Below, one piece after another: positions 9,101 through 18,127 of a stretch of 64,000 nt of DNA. The position numbers and the translations under genes are program-made. Below the pieces are notes generated by a model, which was not told where the DNA came from, searched no databases, and saw only the letters and a list, made by a program, of their open reading frames with translations. This DNA comes from Saccharomycopsis crataegensis (taxonomy: Eukaryota > Ascomycota > Saccharomycetes > Ascoideales > Saccharomycopsidaceae), in NCBI RefSeq assembly GCF_037102585.1, contig NW_027043821.1:496001-560000 (forward strand), in the 5' to 3' direction. How positions within the stretch are numbered: the stretch's first letter is position 1; the number at the start of each line of letters is the position of its first letter.

Positions 9101-10692
9101 AATCTAAGGACGAATATGTGGTTATAGAAAAAACCGAGAGCATTGAGAAAATTTTCCAGGTTGATGACTCTGGGGCTGCAAGTGTGGTGATTGAAAAAGT
9201 GGAGAGTATTAAAGGGGTATATCTCAATAATTCTAAAACTGAAATTGATGGAGATGTTGAAATGAAAGACACTTCTCAGGATAGCAAGATCATTGATCAG
9301 ATAATACAACTGACAGATCAGGTTGAACAAATTTCAAAAACTCTTGGTAAAAATGACAACCTTTCTGTGGAAAATTTAGATGACTTGCCAGTGGAAGAGT
9401 CAAATTCTGACAAAGAAAAGCCAAATGGTCAGCCACGCGAGGCAGAATCAATTGAAAAAGTTGAAGATTCCAAAGATAAAGGTAAAGAAAATATCATTGA
9501 GCAAGAGCAATCCGCTCCAGATAATAAAAATTTAAAGGACTCCAAGAAAAAAACCACAACACCTCCATTAACTGAGAATACTCTTCAGGGATTTGAGGTA
9601 CCAAATACTCCGCCATCTTCAGCGCGCTTTACGGTTTCAGAAATCATTACTCCAATCACTTCACCAACACCATCAACCAGATCTGCTAATTCAAGGAAAC
9701 TCGACAGTATTTCTAGTCAACCTGAAGAGGATACTCATTCTCCTGTGCAACAAAAGAATGACAAGGGGGACATGAATGAGATATCATCGGGTGAGGAAAA
9801 TAAGGATGAAAAATCCGACCCGGCGATCAACAATGGTGATTCTTTAATAAAGGACAAGAAAATCTTCTTCAGTAGGAACTCATCGAAAGCAATGGGTCAG
9901 ACATTTTTGAATTTTCCAAAAATGCAACCGAAGAAAATTACGTGCAAGGAATGTTTTATGTCATACATGCCGAGTATCAAGGAAGACACGGTATTACATA
10001 CACATTATCACAACAGATATATTAATGGTTTGAGTTGGTCTGATTCTTGGGGCAGAAAGGTTAATAGGAAAATTTTTCCTCCTAAACTTCGTGCCGTGAT
10101 GAAAAATTCGTTAGCTCAACGTGATGGGTACATCAGAGAGGTCAAATTTGACAAGAAAAATGAAGTGAAAATGATACTCACACTCTTAAAAATGATCAAT
10201 AACGAACTTAACGCCCCAGATGATTGGCTCAGTCGGATATTTGGCGAAAATGCTGATAATTATGATGAGGCACTGGTTAAAAAGGCAGCCAGCTCCGGTA
10301 AAGTGTTTGTCTACATTTATAACCGGAAAATCATTGGCTTTGTGAGTTTTGAGAAGCTTGATATTGAACGTACCGGACCCAAATTGATGGACGTGGCTAC
10401 TCAAGAAGTTATCAGCTTGAACAAAAATCTGGCACTTCTGCAAAAATTGCCAAAAGCTCTCTATGGAATTTCCAGAATTTTTGTGCTAAAGAATTTCAGA
10501 CGCAATAAAATTGCTCTAATTTTGTTATACACCTCTCTCTGTGAATTAGTATATGGTATGACGTTAAAGAAGTATGAGTTAAGCTGGTCTCAACCGAGCT
10601 TTTCTGGTTTGAATTTGGCAAAGAAGTTCAACTTAATCACCGATGTCAGATCAGCAAGACACTTCTTGAACGTTTATATTGAGGGAGAATGA
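6178..10692 (+). CDS. ECO1: Eco1-type cohesin acetyltransferase with a giant N-terminal extension
   Basis: 1504 aa in one open frame; S. cerevisiae Eco1 has 281 aa. The C-terminal ~260 residues are the enzyme: a QTFL PIP-like motif, the C2H2 finger CKECFMSYMPSIKEDTVLHTHYH (cut here as CKECFMSYMP...HTHYH) from ~residue 1256, and an acetyltransferase core (VFVYIYNRKIIGFVSFE, LYGISRIFVLKNFRRNKIA, SWSQPSFSGLNLAKKFN). The family acetylates Smc3 in S phase to establish cohesion. The N-terminus starts with an AT-hook-like KPGRPRGRPPKNK, then basic TPKK repeats, then ~1000 residues of acidic Glu/Asp/Lys-rich sequence with two internal tandem repeat arrays. A fusion of a separate upstream gene cannot be excluded, but no stop or start context separates them. 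Confidence 0.88.
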   Translation: MKSKAKPGRPRGRPPKNKVSKPSDDGEDPLNILGLLRKGKALHTKKPSEPQASVKPKTTPKKATPKNPTPKKPTPAKAPAVPKRSSRRVSRASMVSQSVTPKRKAAPEKDQLNVTVRKRQKRTPGRIQLKERVIDVSDASDETNNSEPEKVEASIGNSLKEEEDFDGGDIISPVRAPKINYTSSDNSDIEDEVTKRSLIRKSLQKITFLQKLSRKSSPLINTKTLSSSRPPSMSPLNSPTPNPHTPNQVREVKTTDSPTFTETLEKPNTTDDAQFEIRSESPVSSPLKASLDISNIEDDDEDQTNLSTAKVGHRTTVIEDDDEDIEDKDQTNLSIAKVGRRTTIIEDDEDEDIEDKDQTNLSIAKVGRRTTIIEDDEDEVNDTAASPALNAIIKFGETFERISYDILVNTDAVPIKSPKVFGGNLDHSNKLEQDISENLPTPKNDKNSEKEDISTVDDAEKPEYDYYDKSVVQVERTVPNSSVADGRLSPINYGDQTQGLVIDFDGKEQPMKDEEVILSTSQGPKEELGKEEQQQPVLLPQKINEHTLPKENGELSENSPREINLVERVEENKDEEEEELFETASPPDESSEINKDAQLDASAGLVKKIDLEEKKISDIPIEVNMEEEKVYEVPIEVETRDDEDYVEMKPVEEPNDDGLESKETDGGNRTSIENNEKSERVEKVPESVHTNKSIVIVEDEEEEEENEKEEKEETEEEKKEEEENEKEEKEETEEEKKEEEENEKEENEKEEKEETEEEKKEDEEGKGEKEKETIEEENNEVDKKDKEKDNERVGKETIAKENNSEAEENENEEENIKAEHDEVEKKEEKEKEQNDESKKDQKVERIVKDQKDQKDEGENVDDDASLVPEENSNDKEYEKVKIENNEVLSQSANDDDLKDDSKVTNIPDKETTKLDILSIEKAKELQKGSYSATIVVENDIFEKKAITVEDQDIAMIDEGGAVEAVSKTNDQEKEKSKDEYVVIEKTESIEKIFQVDDSGAASVVIEKVESIKGVYLNNSKTEIDGDVEMKDTSQDSKIIDQIIQLTDQVEQISKTLGKNDNLSVENLDDLPVEESNSDKEKPNGQPREAESIEKVEDSKDKGKENIIEQEQSAPDNKNLKDSKKKTTTPPLTENTLQGFEVPNTPPSSARFTVSEIITPITSPTPSTRSANSRKLDSISSQPEEDTHSPVQQKNDKGDMNEISSGEENKDEKSDPAINNGDSLIKDKKIFFSRNSSKAMGQTFLNFPKMQPKKITCKECFMSYMPSIKEDTVLHTHYHNRYINGLSWSDSWGRKVNRKIFPPKLRAVMKNSLAQRDGYIREVKFDKKNEVKMILTLLKMINNELNAPDDWLSRIFGENADNYDEALVKKAASSGKVFVYIYNRKIIGFVSFEKLDIERTGPKLMDVATQEVISLNKNLALLQKLPKALYGISRIFVLKNFRRNKIALILLYTSLCELVYGMTLKKYELSWSQPSFSGLNLAKKFNLITDVRSARHFLNVYIEGE
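7066..7314 (+). repeat. Three-copy in-gene tandem repeat in ECO1
   Basis: About 3 units of ~31 codons. Each holds DQTNLS(T/I)AKVG(H/R)RTT(V/I)IEDD followed by an acidic spacer. The last two copies are nearly identical at DNA level, so the array expanded recently or is kept homogenised. Confidence 0.85.
8270..8467 (+). repeat. Glu/Lys-rich tandem repeat in ECO1
   Basis: About three units of ENEKEEKEETEEEKKEEE, near-identical in DNA, with an extra ENEKE in the last one. Probably single alpha-helix or coiled segment, prone to length change by slippage. Confidence 0.85.
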
Positions 10693-11105
10693 TTGAGATG
10701 TCTATTTTATCTATCTATATATTTCGCTTTTTTATGTTGTTTTTTTTTCATGTTGTTTTTTTTCGCAATCCCCTAAATAACTGGCTCGCTTTGCTTTATG
10801 AATTAATGATTATTATATCTTTCTCACCGACACTCAGTGGTATGAAATTCTCGCGCGTGTGGTGTTGCGCAGCCCTGCTACGGCACTCAAGTAAAATGAG
10901 GTCATGACGAATTTGGAAATTCGTGGATTCTTCTCTTTGGGATATCTATATTAGTTCAATAAATATTTCTGGCACAAACTAGACCAAATATCACTCTGTT
11001 GTGGTTGTTTTTTCCCAAAGTTTTGCTTCTTGCTTTTTCTTCTCCTGCTGCTGGAAGTTTTTTTTTTTTTTAGCATTTGTTCCACATCATCACTTCCTTT
11101 GATTA
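10693..11105. other. Intergenic region upstream of the Sel1-repeat gene
   Basis: T-rich 3' flank of ECO1 followed by a promoter with a T13 tract ending near 11071. No gene seen. Confidence 0.5.
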
Positions 11106-12344
11106 ATGGCTAACGTTTCACGAAATGGTAGTTTTGCCGGTTATAATGGGTTGGCTAGAAACAGTTCGCAGCTGCTGAGGATTTCCAGAGAAGTAGAGTT
11201 AGAAAGACATCAATCGATGGCTTCGGTAATGTCCCGGGACACTGTTATGGGGCTGCAAAGATTATTGGATCGGTTGGAGCTTGATGATGATTTACCTTGG
11301 GAAAATAGTGTCAACCCATTGCAGCAGCTTCAACAATCAGGCTTACTGACTCCTTTCGAAGATACTGATGTTTCTTCTGAACAAAATACATCTTCCGTTA
11401 ATAATTTTATCAACGCTGGGGGAAATAACAAATCATCCAGACGTTCTAGAGGGTTTGGAAGCTTGAGAAATTCACTCCGCTTGAAAAAGAATTCCATTCC
11501 AGAAGATGATACCTCCGCCATCAAGACAGCTGAGGCTTTAGGTTCAACTGTTTCTCAAGTTCAAAGAACCACCCCTGTCGTAGTTGGTCATACAAATATT
11601 GATGAACAAGCGTATGGAAGAGCAACGTTAGAAATCAATGACGAAGATGAAGGAGGAGAAAATCAAGACCAGAGTAATGGTCAAGCAGAAAAGGCTTCTC
11701 TAAGTGTCTGCGGTGGTCCAACAGGGCAGCAAAAGGCTAGGCCAGTGTCTGCGGTACCTGTTCCAAGAGAAGATCCGAATGAGCTTCGTGTGAAGAAGGC
11801 TATCCAGTTAAGAAAGGATGGTAATCCAAGAGAAGCGTCCTATCAACTCAGTATTGCAGCACACCACGGCAGCAGGAATGCCATGTTGCTATATGGGCTC
11901 TCTTTACGTTATGGGTATGGGTTAAGAGTCGATCCGAAGCAATCATTTTTATGGATATCTAGAGCAGCCTCGTACGATTTGATCTTGGACGCCAATCTGA
12001 ACTTCTCGGTAGATCCTTTTAATCTCAAAGAAGATTCCATTCCTAAGGTTCCGCCTGAACCAGAAGCCAAAGCTTACTTTGAGCTTGCTATATCTTACCT
12101 TAATGGTTTTGGTGTCGACAAAAATGAAAATCGGGCGTTACAATTTTTTGAAAAAAGTGCTAGTTTAGGAAATGTTGAGGGTATGTCTCAAGCAGGTCTA
12201 TTATGGCAAAAAAAGGGGCCTCACGGAAGAAAAAAGGATCTACATAGAAGTGCTGCCTGGTTAAGAGAGGCAGAAAAGAGAGGCTCCGAAAATGTTGGTA
12301 ATAGTTGGATCCATAAAGAGAAATACTTGCAAAGAAAGGAATAA
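11106..12344 (+). CDS. Sel1-repeat protein, Nif1/Dsf2-like
   Basis: 412 aa. The C-terminal ~190 residues are Sel1-type (TPR-like) repeats: REASYQLSIAAHHGSRNAML, LYGLSLRYGYGLRVDPKQSF, AKAYFELAISYLNGFGVDKN and ALQFFEKSASLGNVEGMSQA. The N-terminal ~220 residues are Ser/Asn-rich with a basic patch (RRSRGFGSLRNSLRLKK). Layout and repeat sequence recall S. pombe Nif1, an inhibitor of mitotic entry, and S. cerevisiae Dsf2; the chitin-synthase activators Chs4/Skt5 are a broader relative. The gene uses several CTG codons in the disordered part (e.g. two in a row at codons 21-22). Function by similarity of architecture only. Confidence 0.65.
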   Translation: MANVSRNGSFAGYNGLARNSSQLLRISREVELERHQSMASVMSRDTVMGLQRLLDRLELDDDLPWENSVNPLQQLQQSGLLTPFEDTDVSSEQNTSSVNNFINAGGNNKSSRRSRGFGSLRNSLRLKKNSIPEDDTSAIKTAEALGSTVSQVQRTTPVVVGHTNIDEQAYGRATLEINDEDEGGENQDQSNGQAEKASLSVCGGPTGQQKARPVSAVPVPREDPNELRVKKAIQLRKDGNPREASYQLSIAAHHGSRNAMLLYGLSLRYGYGLRVDPKQSFLWISRAASYDLILDANLNFSVDPFNLKEDSIPKVPPEPEAKAYFELAISYLNGFGVDKNENRALQFFEKSASLGNVEGMSQAGLLWQKKGPHGRKKDLHRSAAWLREAEKRGSENVGNSWIHKEKYLQRKE

Positions 12345-12602
12345 GCTGCCTTACATGTTTTTTCCCCCTTCTTCTTTTTGCTCTTCTTAGTCCCCATTCT
12401 ATTCTTATAGCTATATGCTACATGTATTTGCTGATTACATTAGATATTGATTATCAATTCCATTCGCATAAGACACCTTAGGTTGTTTTACGAAACTTGC
12501 TATCCTTTTTTGTTCTTTTTCATTTTTTTTTTTTTATTTAGTTATTTTCAGTTCTTTATCTCTACTAATATATATACCATAAAATCAACCATTGACATAT
12601 AT

Positions 12603-13169
12603 TCATAATGGAGCCGAAGTTATCGGTTTTCTTCTTTGTAGATAACACTTTTTCACTAATTGCATCACAAAAAATAAATTATCAAAATCATTATCGTTGA
12701 CTTTTTCTCCGTTGAAAAGTCTTGAGCTCACCGATAAAATCACATCCCTCGACTCAGACGCATTAACAGAAAGAAGCAAAACTAGTAGTTGAGTGCATAA
12801 TATTCTTAATTTATAATTTGAAGAGTCTCCTATCAAGCATATTGGTTCGATATTGGCGGTTTGATCTAGTAAGTCTTTGGTTAGCCCATGTCTTTCATCA
12901 TAAGCAGCATCTTCTTCTTCATAATCTTCCACACAAGATAGTTCATTTCTTGGGGCCCCAAATTCATTTTCTGTAGTTTGAAGGTTCCCTAGGATAGTGG
13001 TGTTTGGAATAGGAATTTTATAAGTTGAATCTTTTTGACCATTGTAAGTGACAGAAATCACTAGTTTATCGACAAATTCCATGATCTGTACCCCTACTTC
13101 ATCCTGAGAGCCAGGAACATATTCAGACACTGATTTGTAAAAGTTTGAGAAGTCATTAGGATCTTCCAT
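12603..13169 (-). CDS. Probable proteasome assembly chaperone 3 (Pac3/Irc25-like)
   Basis: 188 aa. VQIMEFVDKLVISVTYNGQ followed by an IPIPNTTIL strand, and a C-terminal half CLIGDSSNY... CTQLLVLLLSVNASESRDVI then NLFFVMQLVKKCY, follow the order of the Pac3/PSMG3 fold (strand-rich core, LLG, last helix). Pac3-Pac4 dimers help build the 20S alpha ring. An acidic loop of ~50 residues (EDYEEEDAAYDERHG) in the middle is extra compared with PSMG3. Similarity is weak at residue level, so the call is tentative. If wrong, this is an unassigned small acidic protein. Confidence 0.5.
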   Translation of the reverse strand: MEDPNDFSNFYKSVSEYVPGSQDEVGVQIMEFVDKLVISVTYNGQKDSTYKIPIPNTTILGNLQTTENEFGAPRNELSCVEDYEEEDAAYDERHGLTKDLLDQTANIEPICLIGDSSNYKLRILCTQLLVLLLSVNASESRDVILSVSSRLFNGEKVNDNDFDNLFFVMQLVKKCYLQRRKPITSAPL

Positions 13170-13577
13170 TGTTGATAATTGTGTTTTGTGCCAATTTTAT
13201 GTGAATGTTGATTATAAAAGATGTAAAAGAGTTTTTCTGTGAGTGTATTCTGTCGGTGTATACCATTACGGTGGTATTTTACTCATTTCTCTGATTAATC
13301 CGAAGTATGGTGCCGATACTGGATTGTTCTGACATTGTTACATTCCTGGTTCCAGGCTACATTTGAGTAGTAATTGCAACCGTAACTTAGCAAGTCAGGA
13401 ACAAGGAGCAATAATCTGGATAATGATGTAAGGAGCTTCTTCTAGTCAGGAAGGAAGAATTATGTATTAAAGGATGTTTACATCCTTAAAAATATCTCAC
13501 ACTAGTAAACTAGATAGATGAGTAAGGAGAATTAATTAACATTGACTTGACAGACCCGAAAGAATATTATTATTGTA
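13170..13577. other. Divergent promoter region
   Basis: Shared upstream region of the Pac3-like gene (minus) and the small spliced gene (plus). Nothing specific seen besides AT-rich sequence. Confidence 0.45.
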
Positions 13578-13873
13578 ATGAGTTCAACTAATGATTCCAA
13601 TGATCCTGTCAGTGTTAATGCACTGAACACTTCAACTACGCAGGCTGATATGGCTTCTACTGCTAATCAACAAGCGGGTGACTCTAGCTCTGCTAGATAC
13701 TCCCAACATATTCTTTATGAATATACCCGTACGGTTGGTATGTCTCAGAAACCAACAATATCGAGATATAAGAAAATTATAAGTTCAGTGTTTTTAGCTA
13801 TTTGCTGCTAATTTTATTTCAATGTTCTGGTATGAAAGCAGAAAAACTATTAAATAATAGATTCGGGTATTAA
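13578..13873 (+). CDS. Small Ser/Thr/Asn-rich protein, probable two-exon gene
   Basis: Exon 1 13578-13737 encodes a polar N-terminus (MSSTNDSNDPVSVNALN...) and ends with SARYSQHILYEYTRTV. At 13738 a GTATGT begins, and TGCTAAT with a CAG at 13839-13841 follows, so I read a 104-nt intron and exon 2 13842-13873 ending EKLLNNRFGY. The spliced product is 63 aa. Without splicing the frame would end after 77 codons with SRYKKIISSVFLAICC. A second in-frame acceptor 3 nt earlier would add one Ala. I do not recognise the family. The conserved-looking YEYTRTVEKLLNNRFGY end suggests a short helical protein of a larger complex. Confidence 0.5.
13738..13841 (+). other. Probable intron of the small gene
   Basis: GTATGT at the 5' end, TGCTAAT branch-like sequence near 13806, and AAAGCAG at the 3' end with two alternative acceptors 3 nt apart (both keep frame). 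Predicted only. Confidence 0.5.
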
Positions 13874-14216
13874 ATTAGATGTGATTATAGGAAAAAGCAA
13901 ACTACCTCGAATTCAACGAATCAATGCAAACTACAAATCAACAAAAATAGTATAACAAAAGGAAGAAATTGAATTAAAATTAAATGGTACATATACTTTC
14001 CAGAAGTAATAAAGAAAAGAAGGTAATAATAGGAAGGGAAGAAAAAAAGATTAAAATTTTATACTGTGAATATAATATAGGTTGAATAATGGCATGAAGG
14101 GTTTCCCCAAATTAGAGAAAGCAACAAGTGGTTGAAGAAATGGTAAAATAAAAAAGCATTTGTTTTGTTTTTTTTGTGTTTTTTTAATCCATGGGTGTTA
14201 TCAAAACAACGACCAA
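13874..14216. other. Convergent 3' region
   Basis: AT-rich, several A- and T-tracts, no coding signal. Holds the 3' ends of two convergent genes. Confidence 0.5.
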
Positions 14217-17000
14217 TTATTGTTTGATATCCATCTTCGTAAGAGCCATCATGTAAGTTTCAAATATGTCGAAACTCTTTCTCTTGCGATTGAAGGTGAT
14301 AAATTCTTTGTTGAATTTCTCATCATCAAAAATCAATTCGATGTCTTCATCGGTAAAGAAATTGTATTCAGTCAACATGGTACTTCTCTTCATATCTTTC
14401 TTGAATTTGGCCTTCAAACATTCCCTATCGTTAAGAGTTTCAAAATCAAGACTAGAGTGAATTTCAGAGTACTCATCACCAAAATCAGAAGTAATCGTAT
14501 TAGGACTAGAATCAGCATTGGAGAAAGGAGAGCCCATATCATTTTCGGACTCAGAAGATTCATCAGAAGATTCATTTTCATGTTGAACAATAATTCCCAA
14601 AGCACTATTCTTTTGGATGGTAGATCTGGAAGCATTTGAAGCTCTTGAGAATCCGTCAGCACCATCAACTTTAAGGAAATCCTTGTTTTCTATTGTACCA
14701 GCAATAGATTCCACTGTCAAAAGGTCAATTAATGCATCATAGGAATTGATATCAGCGTATTCATCATTGTGATGATATGGCGATGGAGGAACTGGAGGAG
14801 CTTGTTCTTCAACCTTGAATGCCTTCTTTCCCTTATTTCTCTTGAAGAATGAGAGTTTGGATCTAGAAGCTTTTTGTCCGGCTGAAGCAGATTCAATTCT
14901 CTTAGGGGCAGCTGTGATGGTAGAAGAAACAGTTGATTTGGTAGCCTTTGGAATGATGACTGGGGCTTCAGCAAGCTTCTTTGTTGAATCTCCAGTTGAA
15001 ACTATTTTGTCAGTTGCCTTAATAACCCCTGGTGGAGACAAATTTTTACCCAGTGGCTTGGAATGGTCAACAGCCTTCTTGGTTTCCTTGATGGCTTCAA
15101 AAGCATGGATTTCGGATTTTCTTCTAGTAAGCTGAATTTCCCTTGATTTTCTAGCACCATCTATAGATTTCATGGTTGTCTGCAACAATTCAGCTTCAAC
15201 CCCTCTGATAGTGACCGACTTTCTGCCTTCCATAATAGAGGTGACTTCAATAATTGGTTCCAATTTGCTCAATTCCTTGTTTACATCAGCAGGCTTTTCA
15301 TCTTCAACCTTGCAAACGGCCATATCTCTATACATGTCATCAGCAGAGATAGAATTGGACAACTTGGATTTGAATTTCTGGTTAGCATTTTTCTTGCTAA
15401 CAAAGTTTTCTCTTCTTGGAGAGCCTGAACTGGTAGCACCAACAATAGAACCATTAGAGGAAGGTAATGATGTTGCAACAGTAGAAACAGGGGTAGGCAA
15501 TGTAGTTGCAGCAGAGTTAATAGTGTTTGGAGTCGAAACCGCAGAATTATTTGAGTAGGTGTTGATAGACAAACAAATGTCTGTGTTAATAGCAGGAAGA
15601 GTTAATGGATTGGAAGCTTTAAGCATTGGACTACTGCGACGACTACTGGTCATGTCAAGGTTCTTCAATGGGTCAAACCCATTCAAGGAACCTTTGAGGA
15701 AAGAAATGTTGCTAGATAAATCGCTAGCACCTTGAGTTGGTTTCTGTTCCTGTGAAAGACATAATTGACTATACCTGATAGCCATTTTATGGTTCATCAT
15801 ACTTCTGTATGAGTACAGACTTTCTGCTCTGCTATTGTTCATCATTTGAACTGGCATATTGTTTCCATACATGGTTCTATATTTATGAGCGGCTCTCATC
15901 CACCGAGCTTGGTTCTCAGCGAAGTTATTTCTCATTCCCAAGTTTTGTCTTCTAGTAGATGGATAAAAAGTTTGGCGTTGAGAATCAACACTACCGCCAG
16001 TAGTGTTGGACCTAATTTCCTCTGGGCCCTCTTTAATGGTGGAAATGTTGTTGTTATTAGAGGAGATAGTATTATTTGATTCGATTAAGGATTCTCTAGC
16101 TGGTCCAATTTTGACTGTGCCACACTTGCTATCATCAATGCATAAACTGGCAGTTCTTGATTTGATATCAACATCATTATCTTTGACAACAGAATTAGTA
16201 ATCTCAGAATCCTCGGCAATTTGGGTATTGTTTTCCATGTATTTTTGAGCATTCATGTCTAAAGTTTCCTTTGGAGCTTTGTAGTGCTTGTTATAAGGGT
16301 GCTTTAATGAAATGTTCAACCCACCAGTGGTCACAGATCCAGAATTATTTGACTTGATCAACTCCAAGTTGCTCTGTTCCATTTCTTGGAACAGACTGTT
16401 CTTCATTAGGAATTCTTGATGCTTCTGCTCTAAAAATTTGTTTCTTAAAAATTCTTTCGATAAGGTATGAGCATATTGTAACAAAGCGGTATTGGTTTTG
16501 GCCTTTGGGAACTTCTCAATCAAATTCTCAATTCTTTCTTCAACTTCTTTTTCCACTTCGTTGTTCAACACTCTCGGATCATTTCCTGACTTGAAGTATT
16601 CTCTCTTCTTAAAATTTAACTTTTTAGATGATGGAATAACTTCAGGGTCCAAGAGTAAATCAATATTCATATCAAGATCTTTAAGGGTTTTGTAATCAGG
16701 CTGCTGGTATTGGGCCAATATTCTCTTACTATCGGCAGAAAGTCTTTTATCAAGCTCTTTGAAAACTTTGTTGATTGTATCAGTTTTTTCAAATGAATCA
16801 TATTCTTGTAATTTTGAATTGTGGTTGGATTGATTTGTTGCTAATTTCTTGGAAAGTTTGATTTTTTCATCGACATCTTCACCCAAAATATCAGAAAATA
16901 TCTCTTCTTGCTCCGATTTGAACTTATTGTTTTTTGCAGCAATGTAGTACCCGTTACTCTTAGAGACCACTCTTGCCTTTGGTTTAGGAAGAGAAGACAT
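14217..17000 (-). CDS. Unassigned 927-aa low-complexity protein
   Basis: Single exon from ATG 17000. Not recognised. The N-terminus has a compact charged block (SKSNGYYIAAKNNKFKSEQE, EEIFSDILGEDVDEKIKLSK), then a likely coiled region (RIENLIEKFPKAKTNTALLQ, EFLRNKFLEQKHQEFLMK). The middle is Ser/Thr/Asn-rich with basic patches, including a LSFFKRNKGKKAF motif followed by the Pro-rich QAPPVPPSPYHH, a possible SH3 ligand. The last ~60 residues are ordered-looking (EDIELIFDDEKFNKEFITFN, FDIFETYMMALTKMDIK). The pattern suits a scaffold or polarity/bud-neck protein, but that is inference from composition. Upstream lies a cluster of inverted repeats. Confidence 0.8.
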   Translation of the reverse strand: MSSLPKPKARVVSKSNGYYIAAKNNKFKSEQEEIFSDILGEDVDEKIKLSKKLATNQSNHNSKLQEYDSFEKTDTINKVFKELDKRLSADSKRILAQYQQPDYKTLKDLDMNIDLLLDPEVIPSSKKLNFKKREYFKSGNDPRVLNNEVEKEVEERIENLIEKFPKAKTNTALLQYAHTLSKEFLRNKFLEQKHQEFLMKNSLFQEMEQSNLELIKSNNSGSVTTGGLNISLKHPYNKHYKAPKETLDMNAQKYMENNTQIAEDSEITNSVVKDNDVDIKSRTASLCIDDSKCGTVKIGPARESLIESNNTISSNNNNISTIKEGPEEIRSNTTGGSVDSQRQTFYPSTRRQNLGMRNNFAENQARWMRAAHKYRTMYGNNMPVQMMNNSRAESLYSYRSMMNHKMAIRYSQLCLSQEQKPTQGASDLSSNISFLKGSLNGFDPLKNLDMTSSRRSSPMLKASNPLTLPAINTDICLSINTYSNNSAVSTPNTINSAATTLPTPVSTVATSLPSSNGSIVGATSSGSPRRENFVSKKNANQKFKSKLSNSISADDMYRDMAVCKVEDEKPADVNKELSKLEPIIEVTSIMEGRKSVTIRGVEAELLQTTMKSIDGARKSREIQLTRRKSEIHAFEAIKETKKAVDHSKPLGKNLSPPGVIKATDKIVSTGDSTKKLAEAPVIIPKATKSTVSSTITAAPKRIESASAGQKASRSKLSFFKRNKGKKAFKVEEQAPPVPPSPYHHNDEYADINSYDALIDLLTVESIAGTIENKDFLKVDGADGFSRASNASRSTIQKNSALGIIVQHENESSDESSESENDMGSPFSNADSSPNTITSDFGDEYSEIHSSLDFETLNDRECLKAKFKKDMKRSTMLTEYNFFTDEDIELIFDDEKFNKEFITFNRKRKSFDIFETYMMALTKMDIKQ

Positions 17001-17110
17001 TGTAGTTTTGTTGGACTGGTTTGATTTGTGTGCAAAAAAAAGCTATTATTGATAGATTTGTCCATTTTTGCAAGGAAATTAGGGAATCAAAACAGATTTA
17101 TACTTGTCCA

Positions 17111-17138
17111 TATATTGTAGGGCACCACCTACAATATA
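17111..17138. repeat. Perfect 11-bp inverted repeat, 6-nt loop
   Basis: TATATTGTAGG, loop GCACCA, CCTACAATATA. It lies 110 bp upstream of the 927-aa gene start, so in its promoter or 5' leader. Confidence 0.9.
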
Positions 17139-17956
17139 ATCCATTAGGCATTCGATTCTAAACATAGAGATCCATATTGCCAGTAAATCCACAATTTGTG
17201 TTCATCAAACACCGCAACGCATGAGATGCCTCATGTTTCCCATTATGACTAAAAGGCATAATGTTGTCAGATGGGGGAAATGTACTAGGCTGTGGAATGC
17301 CAATACTATGATGTGGTATGCAAATACCAAATTTAGTAATTTAAGCCAAATATAAACGAAATTAAACTTTCGTCTCGCAAATTAAACTGAGAAATGAACC
17401 TGTACATTGCCCAAGCAGACGTGAGAAGAATTAGAAGGTTGCATTTGTTGATCACAAAAAGTAAAGAATGTGTTGTTTTTGTGCTTTTTTTTTTCCGAAT
17501 GTTAAGGGAATGAGTTATGTAGTTGCAATCGCTAAACACCTTTTGGAGGAAATCGGAAATATCATCACCATGAACTATATTGACGGGGCACCAAAAAACA
17601 TTGTAACTTCTTGATATACAAGATAGAAACAAACAGTATTTCTCTTTGAGTAGATGGTTGCTTTCAAAGGATGTGAAAATCAAGGATTCATTGCCAATGC
17701 CATAAAATATCACAAATACCAAAGTCACTGCTCCTAAGTTGTGGGTTCTTGGTGCAACTATAAGAAAAAAGGGGTCTTTCCCAACTAAGCCATGAACGCT
17801 CCTAGCGCCTTATATTCATGAAGATTTTATTTCTTTTTCCTCTGTTTTTCATAGTTACATAGCCATATCCATTCATCGGATTGATTAATACATGGCAAAC
17901 GTGCCAGATGATCAAGATATCGGTTTATCATTAAGGAAAACAAAAACATAAAAAAT

Positions 17957-17962
17957 CACGTG
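17957..17962. promoter_or_regulatory. CACGTG E-box upstream of the GMPPA-type gene
   Basis: CACGTG palindrome, the site of bHLH factors such as Cbf1, Tye7 or Pho4. A second copy is at 18122-18127, 190 bp before the start codon. Confidence 0.4.
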
Positions 17963-18121
17963 TGTTTTACTGTCTGGGAGCATGAACAACCCCAATGATA
18001 ATTGCTTAATATTCACATATTCTATTACATGAATACAGTATTATCTTCAAGAACTGATCAGCCATTTTCAATATAAATTGTCATTACAAACCGATTGTAG
18101 GGAGTCGCTTCCCCCGGTAGG

Positions 18122-18127
18122 CACGTG
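18122..18127. promoter_or_regulatory. Second CACGTG E-box upstream of the GMPPA-type gene
   Basis: CACGTG in the symmetric context GCACGTGTGC. Two such sites within 165 bp suggest a real bHLH input, but this is inference. Confidence 0.4.
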
